In this document: piece after piece, positions 17,083-25,316 of the stretch
How the letters are laid out: each line of letters opens with the position of its first letter
How positions within the stretch are numbered: position 1 is the first letter of the stretch
Source of the DNA: Acidobacteriota bacterium
GTDB lineage: Bacteria > Acidobacteriota > Aminicenantia > S016-38
Direction: 5' to 3'
DNA length: 64,000 nucleotides
NCBI GenBank assembly: GCA_015486055.1
Contig: WFSJ01000018.1
Coordinates: forward strand, 98,179 to 162,178
Program-made: the position numbers and the translations under genes
The notes under the pieces: model-generated
Told to the model about the DNA's origin: nothing
Database searches by the model: none
What the model saw: the letters and a program-made list of their open reading frames with translations, nothing else

Positions 17083-17820
17083 TCACTCTATATATCCTAA
17101 CTTGCGGAGTCTTTCTTTTATCTTCTCCTTTTCATCCTTGGAGAGGGTCTTTGGGCCCTGGAATGAATTCATAGACTTTACTATCATTTTAAGGAGGAGA
17201 TCGTCTATGCTCTCATACCCTTCCTTATCTGCTATTTCTTGAAGTTCTTTTAGAAGGTAAAGGGGAAGCTTAAAGAAGTATGGTTTGCTTTCCTCTATAT
17301 ATCCCATTTCCTCAAGTTTTTCTATAACCTTTGTTGCAGATTCTTCAATGCTTTCCTTATCTGTGTCAACTATCACCTCAGGATCCTCAGGTTCTTCGTA
17401 TGGGTCAGATATTCCCGTGAAGTTCTTTATTTCTCCTGCGATAGCTTTTTTATACATACCTTTAACATCTCTTTTTATGCAAACCTCAACTGGACATCGG
17501 ACATAGACTTCCACGAAGTTCCCTATCTGGTTCCTTATCTCCTTCCGAATTGCCCTATAAGGCGATACAAAGGCAGCAGTTGATATAGACCCTGCTTTCG
17601 TTAAGAGAGAACACACGAATCCCACCCTTCTTATGTTTTCGTCTCTGTCTTCTTTTGAAAATCCCAGTCCCTTCGATAAATATTTTCTCGTAACATCTCC
17701 GTCAAGGGCTTCCACATAATACCCTCTTTTGTTGAGCTTATCCCTTACTGCACTTGCAAGGCTCGTCTTCCCCGAGCAAGGAAGCCCTGTAAACCAAATT
17801 GTAACTCCTTTCCAGCTCAT
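17083..17820 (-). CDS. cysC: APS kinase with an extra C-terminal domain
   Basis: Phosphorylates APS to PAPS. Residues 1-175 are a normal APS kinase: Walker A GLPCSGKTSLA, ALDGDVTRKYLSKGLGFS, DENIRRVGFV, AFVSPYRAIR and GISDPYEEPEDPE. About 65 further residues are not part of the usual enzyme. They contain LPLYLLKELQEIADKEGYES, which looks like a ribbon-helix-helix or similar small helical fold, and end with RLRKLGYIE, echoing EKLEEMGYIE at the kinase end. The start has GAGGGGAAAAC upstream. Co-transcribed with sat. Confidence 0.92.
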   Translation of the reverse strand: MSWKGVTIWFTGLPCSGKTSLASAVRDKLNKRGYYVEALDGDVTRKYLSKGLGFSKEDRDENIRRVGFVCSLLTKAGSISTAAFVSPYRAIRKEIRNQIGNFVEVYVRCPVEVCIKRDVKGMYKKAIAGEIKNFTGISDPYEEPEDPEVIVDTDKESIEESATKVIEKLEEMGYIEESKPYFFKLPLYLLKELQEIADKEGYESIDDLLLKMIVKSMNSFQGPKTLSKDEKEKIKERLRKLGYIE

Positions 17821-17894
17821 GTTTTCCCCTCTTTATTTTTTAAAGAGAGAATTATACCCATTTAACTTCTTTAAATCAAGGAAGGCTCGGATGT

Positions 17895-17900
17895 TAAAAT
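17895..17900 (+). promoter_or_regulatory. Possible -10 element for the 17907 gene
   Basis: TAAAAT at 17895-17900 ends 6 bases before an in-frame ATG at 17907, the same spacing seen at other predicted leaderless genes. No -35 box is convincing. Confidence 0.35.
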
Positions 17901-17906
17901 ATGAAC

Positions 17907-19277
17907 ATGGAAAAAGAAAGATTTGCAGAAATGCTGATAAATGGGAAGGCGAGCGAAGCCTTGAACATTGCTTTGAGATATTATAAAGGGTTGAAAAGTA
18001 AAGCGGAAAAAGTTCTTGATAGAATAGACTTAATTTCCGTAGAGGAATTAGAGCCTTTTTTGGAAGCTTTCCCCTATGATTTTGGAACAAGGATTCTTAT
18101 TTACATGGCATTGAAAGGGACAAAAGGTCTTGAAAACATTATTCTTGATAGAGTAGGATACCTTGATTTTAAGGAACCAGATATCAGAGCTCTTGAAAGC
18201 CTGGGATTTTTCCAATCAAGTTTTAAGTCCTCAAATCCGGATAGATATCTGAGATACCTTAGGGAATCTTTCGTTCCGTTTAGGCTCCCGATTTGCTCTT
18301 TAACAGCCACTGCGGTTTCTATCTTATTAAAGGAAGGGACAAATTCTGTGCCTCTTTTCTCAAGGACATTAAGCCTTCTCAAGGAATGCAGGGATGATTT
18401 TAAAAAGGCCAAACTTGTTGTAGAGCTTATTAAGTCTATGAAAGGGAAAAAGGAAGCAAAACTTCTCTCAGGAGAAATAATAGAGCTTCAGAGAGGCATC
18501 CTTTATGACCACGAAAGAGGAAAAATCCTTGTAAATCTTTGCCATGTAGTTTCAGAGGACAAAATGCTTGACCGGGATTTTTCTAAATCGCTTCTTCTTA
18601 TGGCAAGAGAAATTGAGACGCCTTCCTTTAAGTATTGGACGATGATGGAGATAGCAAAAGATATGAAAAAAGCAGGATTGGGGGAAACCGCAATGGGCTT
18701 CCTAAGGAGGATAGAAAATCCTTTCTGGCAGGGAGCCATTGCTTACGAGCTATTGAAGAACGGAGATTTAAACCTTTTCCATGAAGCTTTATCCTTTGTG
18801 AAAGACCCTTTTTGGAAGCTTCTTATAGAACTTAAAGATAGTTCTCGTCCTGAAAAGGAAGAGAAGATTATAAGGGATTTCATCAGCAATGATTTCATTC
18901 CCCCGAGCATCAGGCTTGAATCACTGAGAATAGTTAAGGATAAGCTTTCTGATAAAACAAGGAAAATTACTGATAATTTTCTCAAGAGCTATTCTAATTA
19001 TGAAGTGGGTTTTGAAGAGCAGGAGGATATAGAAAAAGCAGGAGATATTGAAGAGGAGGTAAATATTTTTTTGTCCTTATCCCAACCTGAGAGAGAAGCC
19101 ATTGCGGATTCCTTGGTGCGAAAGGTTATAGTTCACCCCATGAAGAGAAGGTTTAAAAAATTCTTTTCAGCACTTCTCCAGCATCCGGGAGCTGTTGAAA
19201 CTATCATTTCTGAAATGGTAAAGAAAGATGGCAAGCAGGAGGCCGAAAGGGTTGTTGAGATAATCGGGATTAAATAA
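17907..19277 (+). CDS. Helical-repeat protein of unknown function
   Basis: 456 residues from the ATG at 17907; an ATG at 17901 is also in frame. It is almost entirely predicted helix with amphipathic helix pairs resembling HEAT or TPR solenoids (for example KYWTMMEIAKDMKKAGLGET), no signal peptide and no membrane segment. A short acidic linker (EEQEDIEKAGDIEEE) precedes a C-terminal helical part rich in basic residues (VHPMKRRFKKFF). I do not recognise the family. Its stop overlaps the start of a 52-residue protein as TAATG. Confidence 0.7.
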   Translation: MEKERFAEMLINGKASEALNIALRYYKGLKSKAEKVLDRIDLISVEELEPFLEAFPYDFGTRILIYMALKGTKGLENIILDRVGYLDFKEPDIRALESLGFFQSSFKSSNPDRYLRYLRESFVPFRLPICSLTATAVSILLKEGTNSVPLFSRTLSLLKECRDDFKKAKLVVELIKSMKGKKEAKLLSGEIIELQRGILYDHERGKILVNLCHVVSEDKMLDRDFSKSLLLMAREIETPSFKYWTMMEIAKDMKKAGLGETAMGFLRRIENPFWQGAIAYELLKNGDLNLFHEALSFVKDPFWKLLIELKDSSRPEKEEKIIRDFISNDFIPPSIRLESLRIVKDKLSDKTRKITDNFLKSYSNYEVGFEEQEDIEKAGDIEEEVNIFLSLSQPEREAIADSLVRKVIVHPMKRRFKKFFSALLQHPGAVETIISEMVKKDGKQEAERVVEIIGIK

Positions 19278-19435
19278 TGCCCAATCCTCAGCTGAATTTT
19301 CCCAGGGCTAAGAAGGAAAAAATAGAAGAGGAAGACATCGGAATTCGTATGATAAAAGCCCGGCCATTCCCTCAATCACTTGGATTTCTGCCATTTTACA
19401 TGGCAAAGGGTGCCGGGCTATACTTATTAAGATAG
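19277..19435 (+). CDS. Small protein of 52 residues, translationally coupled
   Basis: Hand-found frame: its ATG shares a base with the stop of the upstream gene (TAATG at 19275-19279). The product starts MPNPQLNFPRAKKEKIEEED and ends FYMAKGAGLYLLR. The first half is charged; the second half is rich in Pro, Phe, Gly and Leu and may associate with a membrane or partner protein. The coupling, full use of the gap and end overlap of 9 bases with the rhomboid gene support it. No family is recognised. Confidence 0.5.
   Translation: MPNPQLNFPRAKKEKIEEEDIGIRMIKARPFPQSLGFLPFYMAKGAGLYLLR
19354..19419 (-). terminator. Branched terminator-like structure downstream of the rhomboid gene
   Basis: On the minus strand AGCCCGGC (19419-19412) pairs with GCCGGGCT (19364-19357), followed by TTTT. 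Between the arms an inner hairpin TGCCAT-5-ATGGCA forms. It lies just past the rhomboid stop and would end the minus-strand operon. It falls inside the 52-residue gene of the other strand. Confidence 0.35.
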
Positions 19436-20128
19436 AACATTTTTTCTATTTTTCAACCTTCTTTTCTTTTTAAAAATGAAAACCATAAAAATCCCCCCTA
19501 TAAAACCTCCTATATGTGCCCACCATGCCACTCCTCCAGCACCTTTTAAAACAAGAGAAGCGCTTCCACTAAATATCTGGATAAGGAACCAAAAAATTAT
19601 GTATAAAAAGGCAGGAATAGGAATAATGTCCACGAAGATGAAAAAGAAAACTAAGGTAAAAACCCTTGCTCTTGGATATAAGATAAAATATGCGCCAAGC
19701 ACTCCTGCAATAGCTCCTGAAGCTCCTATCATTGGAGCCTTGGAAAAAGGATGAATTAAGTACTGGAGAATTGCTGCCGCAAGTCCTGAGAGAAGGTAGA
19801 AGATCAAGTATTTTAGATGGCCGAGAGCATCTTCGATATTGTCTCCAAAAATGTAAAGGAAAAGCATGTTTCCGAGTATGTGAAGCCACCCGCCGTGGAT
19901 AAACATTGAGCTTAATGGAGGTAAAAGCGCATCAGAGAGTGGGCAGATTGAGCACTTCAGGATGTAAGTAAATTTATAGGGGACAAAGCCGAAATTGTAT
20001 ATGAATTTGGAAAGAGCTTCTGCCCCGAGTGAGATCTCATAGAAAAATATTATGAAATTTAGCCCGATTATTCCATAATTTACGAAGGGAAAAGTTTCTG
20101 AAGGAATGTCGTCCTTTAATGGTATCAC
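19427..20128 (-). CDS. Rhomboid family intramembrane serine protease
   Basis: 233 residues with six or seven membrane helices. The hallmark segments are FIHGGWLHILGNMLFLYIFG (split), the catalytic serine in GASGAIAGVLGAY and the catalytic His in WWAHIGGFIGG. Cleaves transmembrane substrates inside the membrane; the substrate is unknown. ATGA overlap with the upstream helicase-C-like gene. Confidence 0.92.
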   Translation of the reverse strand: MIPLKDDIPSETFPFVNYGIIGLNFIIFFYEISLGAEALSKFIYNFGFVPYKFTYILKCSICPLSDALLPPLSSMFIHGGWLHILGNMLFLYIFGDNIEDALGHLKYLIFYLLSGLAAAILQYLIHPFSKAPMIGASGAIAGVLGAYFILYPRARVFTLVFFFIFVDIIPIPAFLYIIFWFLIQIFSGSASLVLKGAGGVAWWAHIGGFIGGIFMVFIFKKKRRLKNRKNVLS

Positions 20129-21306
20129 AGCCTTTCCAGTATTTCTTCTATTACCACATTGAATGGAAAATTCAGTTCAGGGGAGAGCTTTGACAATATT
20201 CCCTTTAACACCTCTTTTTCTTCCTCACTCAGGTAGAGTATCTTTTTAACTTTCCAGCTTTTCGGAATCTCGGCATAATAATTTTCAGCCTTTAAGTGTT
20301 TCTTCAATTTCTCAAGGTTATCTATTGTAATGAGGCCGTATTTTTCATCTATTGGCTTAATTATATCTTTTATCCCTTCTATTCCCAGGATTTCCTTCAT
20401 TAAATAAGGGTCTTCAAATTCAATGATTCCGCCAAACCTGAGTTTTATCTTTGAGAATCTTGCACCCCATATTTTTATATTTTCTTTTAGGTTATCTGGT
20501 GCCCCCCAGCTTTTCAGTATTTTAAGAATTTCCTTTGGGTTCATTCCCTTTTCAATGATATTAGTTATTGTTTCCTTTGATATTCTATAGATGTATATTC
20601 CATCACAGGATACGGGTTCTGCTATTGTCTCTAAAAAATAAAGAGACTTTGGATGAATGGCGAAGCCTGCAACCACCTCATAATCAGGTTTCACCAAAGG
20701 TTTTTCAAACTGGAACTCAGGTTCTCTCCCGTTCATTATTTCCTTTCCGAGAGACGAAAATTCTATGTTTTCGTCGTTTTTTATCACATTGAGCCATTCC
20801 AGCTCTTTTAAAAAGAGATCGATCAACTTGGTCTCAAGCTCATCCCAAAGAGGTTTTTTCCTTTCTCTCCTTAGTTTCCATATGCCTCCTTTCCTGTAAA
20901 AATTGGGGTTTTCTTCTCTAATCCTTCTTATAAAAGCAGCCCTTCTTTCTCCTTCTCTTAATGAGGAAAAAAGGAAAGTTCTCGCCTTATTTGGAGCTTC
21001 TCTTTCCCCCATTGCTTTGAGCCTTATTATATGCGGAAGCTCATCCCAACGCTGGGAGTTGAGGAACACAGAAATAAGCTGGTTATAATATTTTCCAACC
21101 TTTCCTTCTATGAGTTCTGTAAAGTTTTCCCCTTTTCTCCACCCTTTACCAACAGTAGAGAGTAAACCAGCCTCTTCTGCAAGTGATAGGACGAATTCGA
21201 ATCTGTCCTCAGATAAATTCAGGATAAGGTTTTTGTCCCTGTGGAGAAAGTCCGAAGGATGTGCCCCGAGCCTTACTATATCATTGATAATTAGAGGGTA
21301 ATCCAT
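20125..21306 (-). CDS. Helicase-associated (XPB/Ssl2-like C-terminal) domain protein
   Basis: 393 residues without helicase ATPase motifs. The C-terminal half (KPDYEVVAGFAIHPKSLYF, then YRISKETITNIIEKGMNPKE and ILKSWGAP) matches the helicase_C_3-type domain found in stand-alone bacterial proteins and in XPB relatives. The N-terminal half is helical with winged-helix-like parts. Function unknown, possibly nucleic-acid related. It has no Shine-Dalgarno site; a TATAAT ends 7 bases before the ATG and overlaps the stop of the preceding gene. Confidence 0.7.
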   Translation of the reverse strand: MDYPLIINDIVRLGAHPSDFLHRDKNLILNLSEDRFEFVLSLAEEAGLLSTVGKGWRKGENFTELIEGKVGKYYNQLISVFLNSQRWDELPHIIRLKAMGEREAPNKARTFLFSSLREGERRAAFIRRIREENPNFYRKGGIWKLRRERKKPLWDELETKLIDLFLKELEWLNVIKNDENIEFSSLGKEIMNGREPEFQFEKPLVKPDYEVVAGFAIHPKSLYFLETIAEPVSCDGIYIYRISKETITNIIEKGMNPKEILKILKSWGAPDNLKENIKIWGARFSKIKLRFGGIIEFEDPYLMKEILGIEGIKDIIKPIDEKYGLITIDNLEKLKKHLKAENYYAEIPKSWKVKKILYLSEEEKEVLKGILSKLSPELNFPFNVVIEEILERL

Positions 21307-21313
21307 TCAATAA

Positions 21314-21319
21314 ATTATA
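21314..21319 (-). promoter_or_regulatory. -10 element for the 21306 gene, predicted leaderless
   Basis: Minus-strand TATAAT (21319-21314), 7 bases, then the ATG at 21306. It touches the last base of the DUF72 stop codon. It would be an internal operon promoter. No clear -35. Confidence 0.4.
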
Positions 21320-22093
21320 TCATGGAGTGAGCAGGGAAAGAACCTTTTCCCTGAGGTAATATGAATTTTCAATAGCATATCCATGGAAATCATTATTGAA
21401 GAGAGCATACTTTCTTCCTGGAAGGGAAACCAGCCTTTCGGCAAGGGAATCGAGATAATCCTTCGGATAATTAGAGGAATATCTGGTGGTCGGTCCATGT
21501 CGCCTTATATAATATGTGGAGAAACCTTCAGGATATTCATCGGGCATCCCTTTCCAGTCAGTTATTACAATGCCCGCCCTTTTTTCTTTTAGCAGACAGA
21601 AAGCCTTCTCGTTCCACCATGTGGGGCTTCTAAATTCAAAGGCGAAGCTTAGGTCTTCTGGTAGGAAGGAGAGGAAATTTTTAAGAAGCTCTATATCAAA
21701 TTTCAGACTGGATGGAAGCTGAACGAGAATAAGCTCGAGCTTATTATCGAGTATCCTGTAATTTTTCAAATGCCTTTCTATTTCCTCCCTTTTTGCCTTT
21801 AATTTTCTTAAATGCGTAATTGTCCTTGATAATTTCACAATGTAGCTGAAGTAAGGTTTTGCCCTCTTTCTCCAGGAAATAAAAGTTTCCTCTTTTGGAA
21901 GGCGGTAGAAAGTCACATTCAACTCTACAATAGAAAAATACAGCATGTAATGTTCAAGCCAGGAAGATTGATTTAATTTTTCAGGATAAAAAATTCCTTT
22001 CCAATGAGGGTATGAAAACCCTGAGGTCCCGATCCTTATCTTTGCCTTATCCAATCTCTCAAGCTGGGAATGTCCAACCTTTTTATACACCAT
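21320..22093 (-). CDS. DUF72 family protein
   Basis: 257 residues of TIM-barrel-like DUF72 (YecE-type). Typical segments are IGTSGFSYPHWKGIFYPEKL, VELNVTFYRLP, FAFEFRSPTWW, VITDWKGMP, TYYIRRHGP and YALFNNDFHGYA. The biochemical role is not known. The ATG at 22093 has AAGGAAGGGG two bases upstream, although it lies 58 bases inside the preceding gene. Confidence 0.9.
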   Translation of the reverse strand: MVYKKVGHSQLERLDKAKIRIGTSGFSYPHWKGIFYPEKLNQSSWLEHYMLYFSIVELNVTFYRLPKEETFISWRKRAKPYFSYIVKLSRTITHLRKLKAKREEIERHLKNYRILDNKLELILVQLPSSLKFDIELLKNFLSFLPEDLSFAFEFRSPTWWNEKAFCLLKEKRAGIVITDWKGMPDEYPEGFSTYYIRRHGPTTRYSSNYPKDYLDSLAERLVSLPGRKYALFNNDFHGYAIENSYYLREKVLSLLTP

Positions 22094-22497
22094 TTCCCCT
22101 TCCTTTTGAGGAAAAAAATCTCCCCCGATTCATATCCAAAGGAGGAACCTGCAAGGAGATACAATTTTCCCTGTATTTTTCCAACAGCCCTTACCTTTAT
22201 CTTTGCTTTTGCCCAATAATTTCTTGTTTCTATGTCATATAGGATATATCTTATGGATATTTTCTGGAAATCTTCCCTGTATGTATTCCAATCTTTTTCT
22301 GCCTCCTTTATCCCATATCCCAGTTCAGAAAAGTCCTGACACAAACAGGATGGAGCTGAGGGAGAAAACTTTTTCACCAATTTCACGCAATTTTTCATTG
22401 TTTTCCTAATTTTTGAGGACTCTGTAAAAAGGATTTCATACCCTGTAATAATTATGGAAATTCCCAAAATCAGAGCAAAAAAATTCTTAAACCTCAT
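22036..22497 (-). CDS. Small signal-anchored protein of unknown function
   Basis: 153 residues. A hydrophobic N-terminal helix (FFALILGISIIITGYEILF) suggests export or membrane anchoring. The rest is mixed with two Cys close together (SCLC) and a beta-rich C-terminal half ending WIRQR. No family is recognised. It is divergent from the NtrC-type regulator and shares its -10 element, and it overlaps DUF72 by 58 bases. Confidence 0.65.
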   Translation of the reverse strand: MRFKNFFALILGISIIITGYEILFTESSKIRKTMKNCVKLVKKFSPSAPSCLCQDFSELGYGIKEAEKDWNTYREDFQKISIRYILYDIETRNYWAKAKIKVRAVGKIQGKLYLLAGSSFGYESGEIFFLKRKGKWCIKRLDIPSLRDWIRQR

Positions 22498-22504
22498 CCT
22501 TTCT

Positions 22505-22512
22505 ATTATAAT
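22505..22512. promoter_or_regulatory. Symmetric bidirectional -10 element ATTATAAT
   Basis: A second ATTATAAT. On the plus strand it ends 6 bases before the ATG of the NtrC-type gene (22519); on the minus strand it ends 7 bases before the ATG at 22497. The whole space between the two start codons is 21 bases. Neither gene has a normal Shine-Dalgarno site. Confidence 0.6.
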
Positions 22513-22518
22513 AAACCT

Positions 22519-23829
22519 ATGGGAAAAGTTCTTATGCTCTCCAGTAAAAAAGAGATAAAAGATTTTTTGAAGGGCTATGAAATAGAAACTGTAAGCTCTT
22601 CTCCTGAAGCTTTTTCAAAGATTTTCTCTTCGAATCCAGAGGTGATAATCGCAGAGGAAGAGGGATGGATAGGGGATCTTCTGGAAGCATCAGAAGATGA
22701 GGGAATACCTGTTGTAGTTATAACCCTGGACCGGAATATTTCACATTCCGTTGACCTTATAAGAGAAGGGGCCTTTGACGTTCTTATATATCCTTTTAAA
22801 AAAGAGGAGCTTATACTCTCTGTGGAGAAAGCAGTGAATAGAACGAAGGTTCACGGGAAAGGGAAATGGGGGTTTTCCCTTGTGGGAGAGGCAGAGGTAA
22901 TGCAAAAACTATGGGAGGATATTAGAAGAGTCTCAAGAGCGGACACGACTGTTCTTATAAAGGGGGAAAGCGGAAGCGGAAAGGAACTTGTTGCTAGGGC
23001 AATTCACCTTCTTTCTGCGAGGAAAAAAGCTCCTTTTGTAAGCCTTAACTGCGCGGCTATACCTGAAGAGTTGATAGAAAGCGAGCTTTTTGGACATGAA
23101 AGGGGCTCATTTACAGGAGCGACGGAGAGAAAGATAGGTAAATTTGAAGCAGCGAATAGGGGGATTCTCTTTCTGGATGAGATAGGAGAAATGAGTTTAA
23201 AAACTCAGGTAAGACTCCTGAGGGCAATAGAAACAGGTGAAATAGAAAGGATTGGCTCGAATAAAATGATATATGTTGATGTAAGAATAATAGCTGCCAC
23301 CAACAGGAATTTAGAGCGCCTTGTAAAAGAAGGTAGGTTTAGAGAGGACCTTTATTACAGAATAGGTGTGGTGATAATAAAAGTTCCCCCTCTAAGAAAG
23401 AGGAAGGAGGATATACCCATCCTTTTTAATTATTTTATGAAGAAGTTCTGCGAGGAGAATAATTATCCTGAAAAGGAAATATCCCAGAAGGCAATGGATG
23501 TTTTAAGAAGTTATTCTTGGCCCGGTAATGTTAGGGAGCTTAAAAATCTTGTGGAAAGGCTTATGACCATGGTGAATTCCTCTGTAATAGATATAAAAGA
23601 TATCCCTGATTACATTCTTGTAGGAGTTGACGAGGAAAAATCCGCTGTTTTCGGGGCAGATAATCTAAAGGATTTCAAGCAGAGGGCAGAAAAACTCTTC
23701 ATACTCCAGAAGTTGAAGGAAAACGATTGGAATATCAAGAAGACAGCAGAAGTCCTTGGCACCCCCAGGAGTAATCTTTATAGAAAGCTCATGCAATATG
23801 GGATAATAAAAGGCGAGGAAAAGGAGTAA
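22519..23829 (+). CDS. Sigma-54-dependent regulator (NtrC family) with a degenerate receiver
   Basis: 436 residues: receiver-like domain (1-115), AAA+ sigma-54 activation domain (about 125-360), Fis-type helix-turn-helix (about 390-432, [21 protein letters not shown] region). The AAA+ part has Walker A GESGSGKE, Walker [12 protein letters not shown] and the sigma-54-contact loop as GSFTGA instead of GAFTGA. The receiver has lost its chemistry: the acidic pair is S8 S9, the phospho-acceptor Asp is E46, and the usual Lys before PF is Tyr. Activity is therefore likely independent of phosphorylation. No histidine kinase gene is nearby. Start predicted leaderless. Confidence 0.9.
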   Translation: MGKVLMLSSKKEIKDFLKGYEIETVSSSPEAFSKIFSSNPEVIIAEEEGWIGDLLEASEDEGIPVVVITLDRNISHSVDLIREGAFDVLIYPFKKEELILSVEKAVNRTKVHGKGKWGFSLVGEAEVMQKLWEDIRRVSRADTTVLIKGESGSGKELVARAIHLLSARKKAPFVSLNCAAIPEELIESELFGHERGSFTGATERKIGKFEAANRGILFLDEIGEMSLKTQVRLLRAIETGEIERIGSNKMIYVDVRIIAATNRNLERLVKEGRFREDLYYRIGVVIIKVPPLRKRKEDIPILFNYFMKKFCEENNYPEKEISQKAMDVLRSYSWPGNVRELKNLVERLMTMVNSSVIDIKDIPDYILVGVDEEKSAVFGADNLKDFKQRAEKLFILQKLKENDWNIKKTAEVLGTPRSNLYRKLMQYGIIKGEEKE

Positions 23830-23832
23830 AAT
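23827..23832 (+). promoter_or_regulatory. -10 element for RNase P RNA
   Basis: TAAAAT at 23827-23832 overlaps the stop of the regulator gene and lies 7 bases before the predicted 5' end of the RNA at about 23840. No clear -35 box is seen. Confidence 0.4.
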
Positions 23833-23839
23833 ATAGCAT

Positions 23840-24172
23840 GGGGAGTAGGTGTGTCATCGCTCGTCTTATGACGGGAGGAAAGTCCGAACTCCGAAGGGCA
23901 GGACGATCCGTAACACAGATCGGGCGCAAGCTCAGGGAAAGTGCCACAGAAAACATACCGCCTTGTTTCAAACAAAGTAAGGGTGAAAAGGTGGGGTAAG
24001 AGCCCACCGCCCCGGTGGTGACACTGGGGGCACGGTAAACCCCGTCCGGAGCAATGCCAAAAGGGGTAGCTTGCCCGGCGTTAACCCCTGGTGGGCAGCT
24101 TGAGGTGGCAGGTAATTGCCATCCAAGTCAAATGATGACTTTAACAGAATTCGGCTTACAGCCTGCTCCCTT
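23840..24172 (+). ncRNA. rnpB: RNase P RNA, bacterial type A-like
   Basis: Catalytic RNA that matures tRNA 5' ends. The outer P1 helix is visible: GGGAGTAGG (23841-23849) pairs with CCTGCTCCC (24162-24170). Conserved core blocks are GAGGAAAGTCCGAACTCC, CAGGGAAAGTGCCACAGAAA, the GGTGAAAAGGTGGGGTAAGA segment and the 3' core ACAGAATTCGGCTTACAG. No long ORF covers it. A T-rich tract follows (24171-24194) before the gcvT ribosome-binding site. The exact ends are estimated from P1. Confidence 0.95.
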
Positions 24173-24217
24173 TGACTAATTTTTCTTTTTTTATTATCCT
24201 TGCTGAAGGAGGAAATT

Positions 24218-25306
24218 ATGAAAAGAACGCCTTTATATGAAATTCACAAAAAGCTCGGGGGAAAATTAATTGAGTTTGCGGGCTTTGAAATGCCTGTTAT
24301 GTATTCCTCTATTATAGAGGAACACTTAGCTGTAAGGGAAAGAGCAGGGATTTTTGATGTAAGCCACATGGGTGAGATCTTTGTAAAAGGAGAAGAGGCG
24401 ACTAAATTTCTCCAGTGGGTTACTTCTAATGAGGTTGAGAAAATGAAAAAAGGAAGAGCAAGATATTCTTCCTTTCCTACAGAAAAGGGAACTGTAGTGG
24501 ACGACCTTCTGGTTTACAAACTTGACGAGGATGAATACATGCTTGTTGTTAATGCTTCCAACACCGACAAAGACTTCAGGTGGATTGTAGAAAAGGGCAA
24601 GGGATTTGATGTAAAACTTGAGAATAAAAGCGCAGAGATCGCTCAGATAGCCATTCAGGGTCCAAGGTCACAGGAAATACTCCAGAAAATTACAGATTAC
24701 GAACTTTCGAGTATAAGATACTACCACTTCGCAGTGATAGAACTTCTCGGGGAGAAAGTTATAGTTTCAAGAACCGGCTACACAGGAGAAGATGGATTTG
24801 AAATTTACAGTCCGGCAGAGCTCGGTGTGAAATACTGGAATGCACTTATGGAAGCAGGGAGAAGCTATGGGCTTAAACCAGCAGGACTTGGTGCAAGGGA
24901 CACATTAAGGCTTGAGGCAGGGATGAACCTGTATGGTAACGATATGGATGAGACTACCACATTGCTTGAAGCTGACCTTGAGTGGATAATAAAATGGGGT
25001 AAGAAATTCATAGGGGAGAGTGCTCTTGCAAAGCAGAAGGAAGAGGGTTTGGAGAGAAAGCTCGCAGGATTTGAAATGCTTGAAAAGGCTGTTCCCCGCC
25101 ATGGGTATAAACTCTTCGTTGATGGGAAGGAATATGGGAAACTTGCAAGCGGAAGCTATGCCCCTTACCTCAAAAAGAACATCGGCAATGCTTACCTTCC
25201 CATAGAGAAAACAAAACTGGGAAGTGAATTCGAGATAGAGATAAGGGGAAGGAAATACAAGGCAGTGGTTGTTCCAAGGCAATTTTATAAAAGAGAGAAA
25301 AAATAG
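24218..25306 (+). CDS. gcvT: Glycine cleavage system T protein (aminomethyltransferase)
   Basis: Transfers the methylene group from the aminomethyl-lipoyl H protein to tetrahydrofolate, releasing ammonia. About 362 residues. Typical segments are FAGFEMPVMY, FDVSHMGEI, GYTGEDGFEIY and LGARDTLRLEAGMNLYG. The start is ATG at 24218 with AAGGAGGA upstream; an upstream TTG at 24200 would sit before that site. First gene of gcvT-gcvH-gcvPA-gcvPB, directly downstream of the RNase P RNA. The 45 bases between leave no room for a glycine riboswitch. Confidence 0.97.
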   Translation: MKRTPLYEIHKKLGGKLIEFAGFEMPVMYSSIIEEHLAVRERAGIFDVSHMGEIFVKGEEATKFLQWVTSNEVEKMKKGRARYSSFPTEKGTVVDDLLVYKLDEDEYMLVVNASNTDKDFRWIVEKGKGFDVKLENKSAEIAQIAIQGPRSQEILQKITDYELSSIRYYHFAVIELLGEKVIVSRTGYTGEDGFEIYSPAELGVKYWNALMEAGRSYGLKPAGLGARDTLRLEAGMNLYGNDMDETTTLLEADLEWIIKWGKKFIGESALAKQKEEGLERKLAGFEMLEKAVPRHGYKLFVDGKEYGKLASGSYAPYLKKNIGNAYLPIEKTKLGSEFEIEIRGRKYKAVVVPRQFYKREKK

Positions 25307-25316
25307 GAGGTAAGTC

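Noticed and set aside
24171-24217. Glycine riboswitch ahead of gcvT
   Set aside because: Only about 45 bases are available and none of the aptamer motifs are visible.
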